DNA of 6,516 bases from Akkermansia sp. Its GTDB lineage: Bacteria; Verrucomicrobiota; Verrucomicrobiia; Verrucomicrobiales; Akkermansiaceae. Below, one piece after another: positions 5,829 through 6,516 of the stretch. Below the pieces are notes generated by a model, which had not been told where the DNA came from, made no database searches, and saw only the letters and a list, made by a program, of their open reading frames with translations. The stretch lies in contig JAIFNK010000270.1 of NCBI GenBank assembly GCA_020047775.1, forward strand, positions 1 to 6,516, written 5' to 3'. The stretch's first letter is position 1. The number at the start of each line of letters is the position of its first letter. The position numbers were made by a program, and so were the translations under genes.

Positions 5829-6516
5829 TCAGGGAATGATCCCGGCCTCGCGGAATGAATAGTAGGGGCTCCGGCCCGGCGACGGGCGACCGATGATGAC
5901 ATGATCCAGAAAACGCACCTGCATCAGGCCCGCCACCTCCCCCAGACGGCGGGTAATGACTTCGTCCGCGCGGCTTGGGCTGGGGTCGCCCGACGGGTGA
6001 TTGTGGATCAGGATGAAGCCGAACGCCCCCCGCGTAATCACCGGGCGGAGAATTTCCCGTGGATGGGCGCTCGAATCACTCACCGTGCCGACTGAAATCA
6101 CGCTGGTGCCCATGTGCCGCAGCCGGCTGTCCACCACGGCGACGACTACCTGCTCCTGACTCAGGTGCCGGAGCTGGGGGCCGAAAAAATCGTTGATCCG
6201 TTGCGGAGTATCGAGCGGCACGTCCTGGAGTTGCTCGCGGGCGACGCGGATCCCGAGTTCGAAGGCTGCCGCCAGTTTGGAGGCCTTTGCCAGCCCCAGG
6301 CCCTTGGTTTTGGACAATTCGGCCACCGGGAGCCCGCCGAGCGCCCCCATGGAGCCGTATTTCGAGATCAGCTCGCGGCCGATCTCGATCGCGCTGCGGC
6401 CTTTGATCCCGGTGGAAATGAACAGAGCCATCAACTCCGCGTTGTCCAAGGCGGCGGGGCCGAGTTTCGACAGTTTTTCACGAGGCCGCTGGTCATAGGG
6501 CATGTCCTGGATTCGC
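5829..6516 (-). CDS. radC: RadC-family JAMM/MPN-domain protein (5' end beyond window edge)
   Basis: The N-terminal UPF0758-type domain begins with RPREKLSKLGPAALDNAELM (6-25, numbered from the Met at 6503) and has a helix-hairpin-helix-like stretch SKTKGLGLAKASKLAAAFEL (64-83). The C-terminal JAMM domain carries HPRE (147-150), supplying the likely catalytic Glu150, then HNHPSGDPSPSRAD (167-180), the complete H-x-H-P-S-G-D-P-x-P-S-x-x-D metal site, and LDHVIIG (199-205). All predicted zinc ligands are present. The frame stays open upstream of Met1 to the window edge, reading Arg-Ile-Gln-Asp before MPYDQRPREKL. RadC proteins usually start with a short Ile-Lys-Asp-type lead into this motif, so the true start is probably just outside. 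The only AGGA touches the internal Met too closely to serve it. Despite the name, a DNA repair role is doubtful: a pneumococcal radC mutant showed no repair defect. The biochemical function is unresolved. Confidence 0.93.
   Translation of the reverse strand, partial: RIQDMPYDQRPREKLSKLGPAALDNAELMALFISTGIKGRSAIEIGRELISKYGSMGALGGLPVAELSKTKGLGLAKASKLAAAFELGIRVAREQLQDVPLDTPQRINDFFGPQLRHLSQEQVVVAVVDSRLRHMGTSVISVGTVSDSSAHPREILRPVITRGAFGFILIHNHPSGDPSPSRADEVITRRLGEVAGLMQVRFLDHVIIGRPSPGRSPYYSFREAGIIP

Overview
The window holds seven genes, all read from the minus strand, and it is cut inside a gene at both ends. In transcription order (high to low coordinates) they are: a RadC-family JAMM-domain protein whose first codons lie beyond the right edge; a large AsmA/TamB/YhdP-like envelope protein; a three-gene cassette of small membrane-associated proteins laid out like the enterobacterial yqjD-yqjE-yqjK group; and two tandem PilT-family type IV pilus retraction ATPases, the last cut by the left edge. 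There are no RNA genes, insertion sequences, phage genes or CRISPR arrays, and no stretch over about 100 bases lacks a gene.

The DNA is GC-rich. An AsmA-like protein and pilus retraction motors indicate a Gram-negative-type (diderm) cell with type IV pili. Few starts have a recognisable Shine-Dalgarno sequence. The combination is compatible with Verrucomicrobiota (Luteolibacter/Prosthecobacter-like), but that placement is an inference from gene content and style, not a demonstrated assignment.

Layout: radC (5829 to beyond 6516) is followed after 45 bases by the AsmA-like gene (3291-5783). Next comes a 91-base intergenic stretch holding a weak terminator-like stem with a T-run, an overlapping candidate promoter, and a perfect 9-bp hairpin. 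Then come the YqjD/DUF883-like gene (2759-3199), the YqjE-like holin-superfamily gene (2273-2719), a YqjK-position gene (1914-2315) overlapping it by 43 bases, the first pilT paralogue (822-1904) only 9 bases further on, and the second pilT paralogue (from 740 to the left edge) after 81 bases. The last five look like one transcription unit.

The most interesting points are the coupling of a YqjD/E/K-like membrane cassette to two pilus motors, nine 11-residue repeats in the YqjD-like protein, and the start of the YqjK-position gene, whose ribosome binding site and ATG lie inside the codons for the KDREW motif of the gene upstream. I see no clearly new defence or mobile system here.
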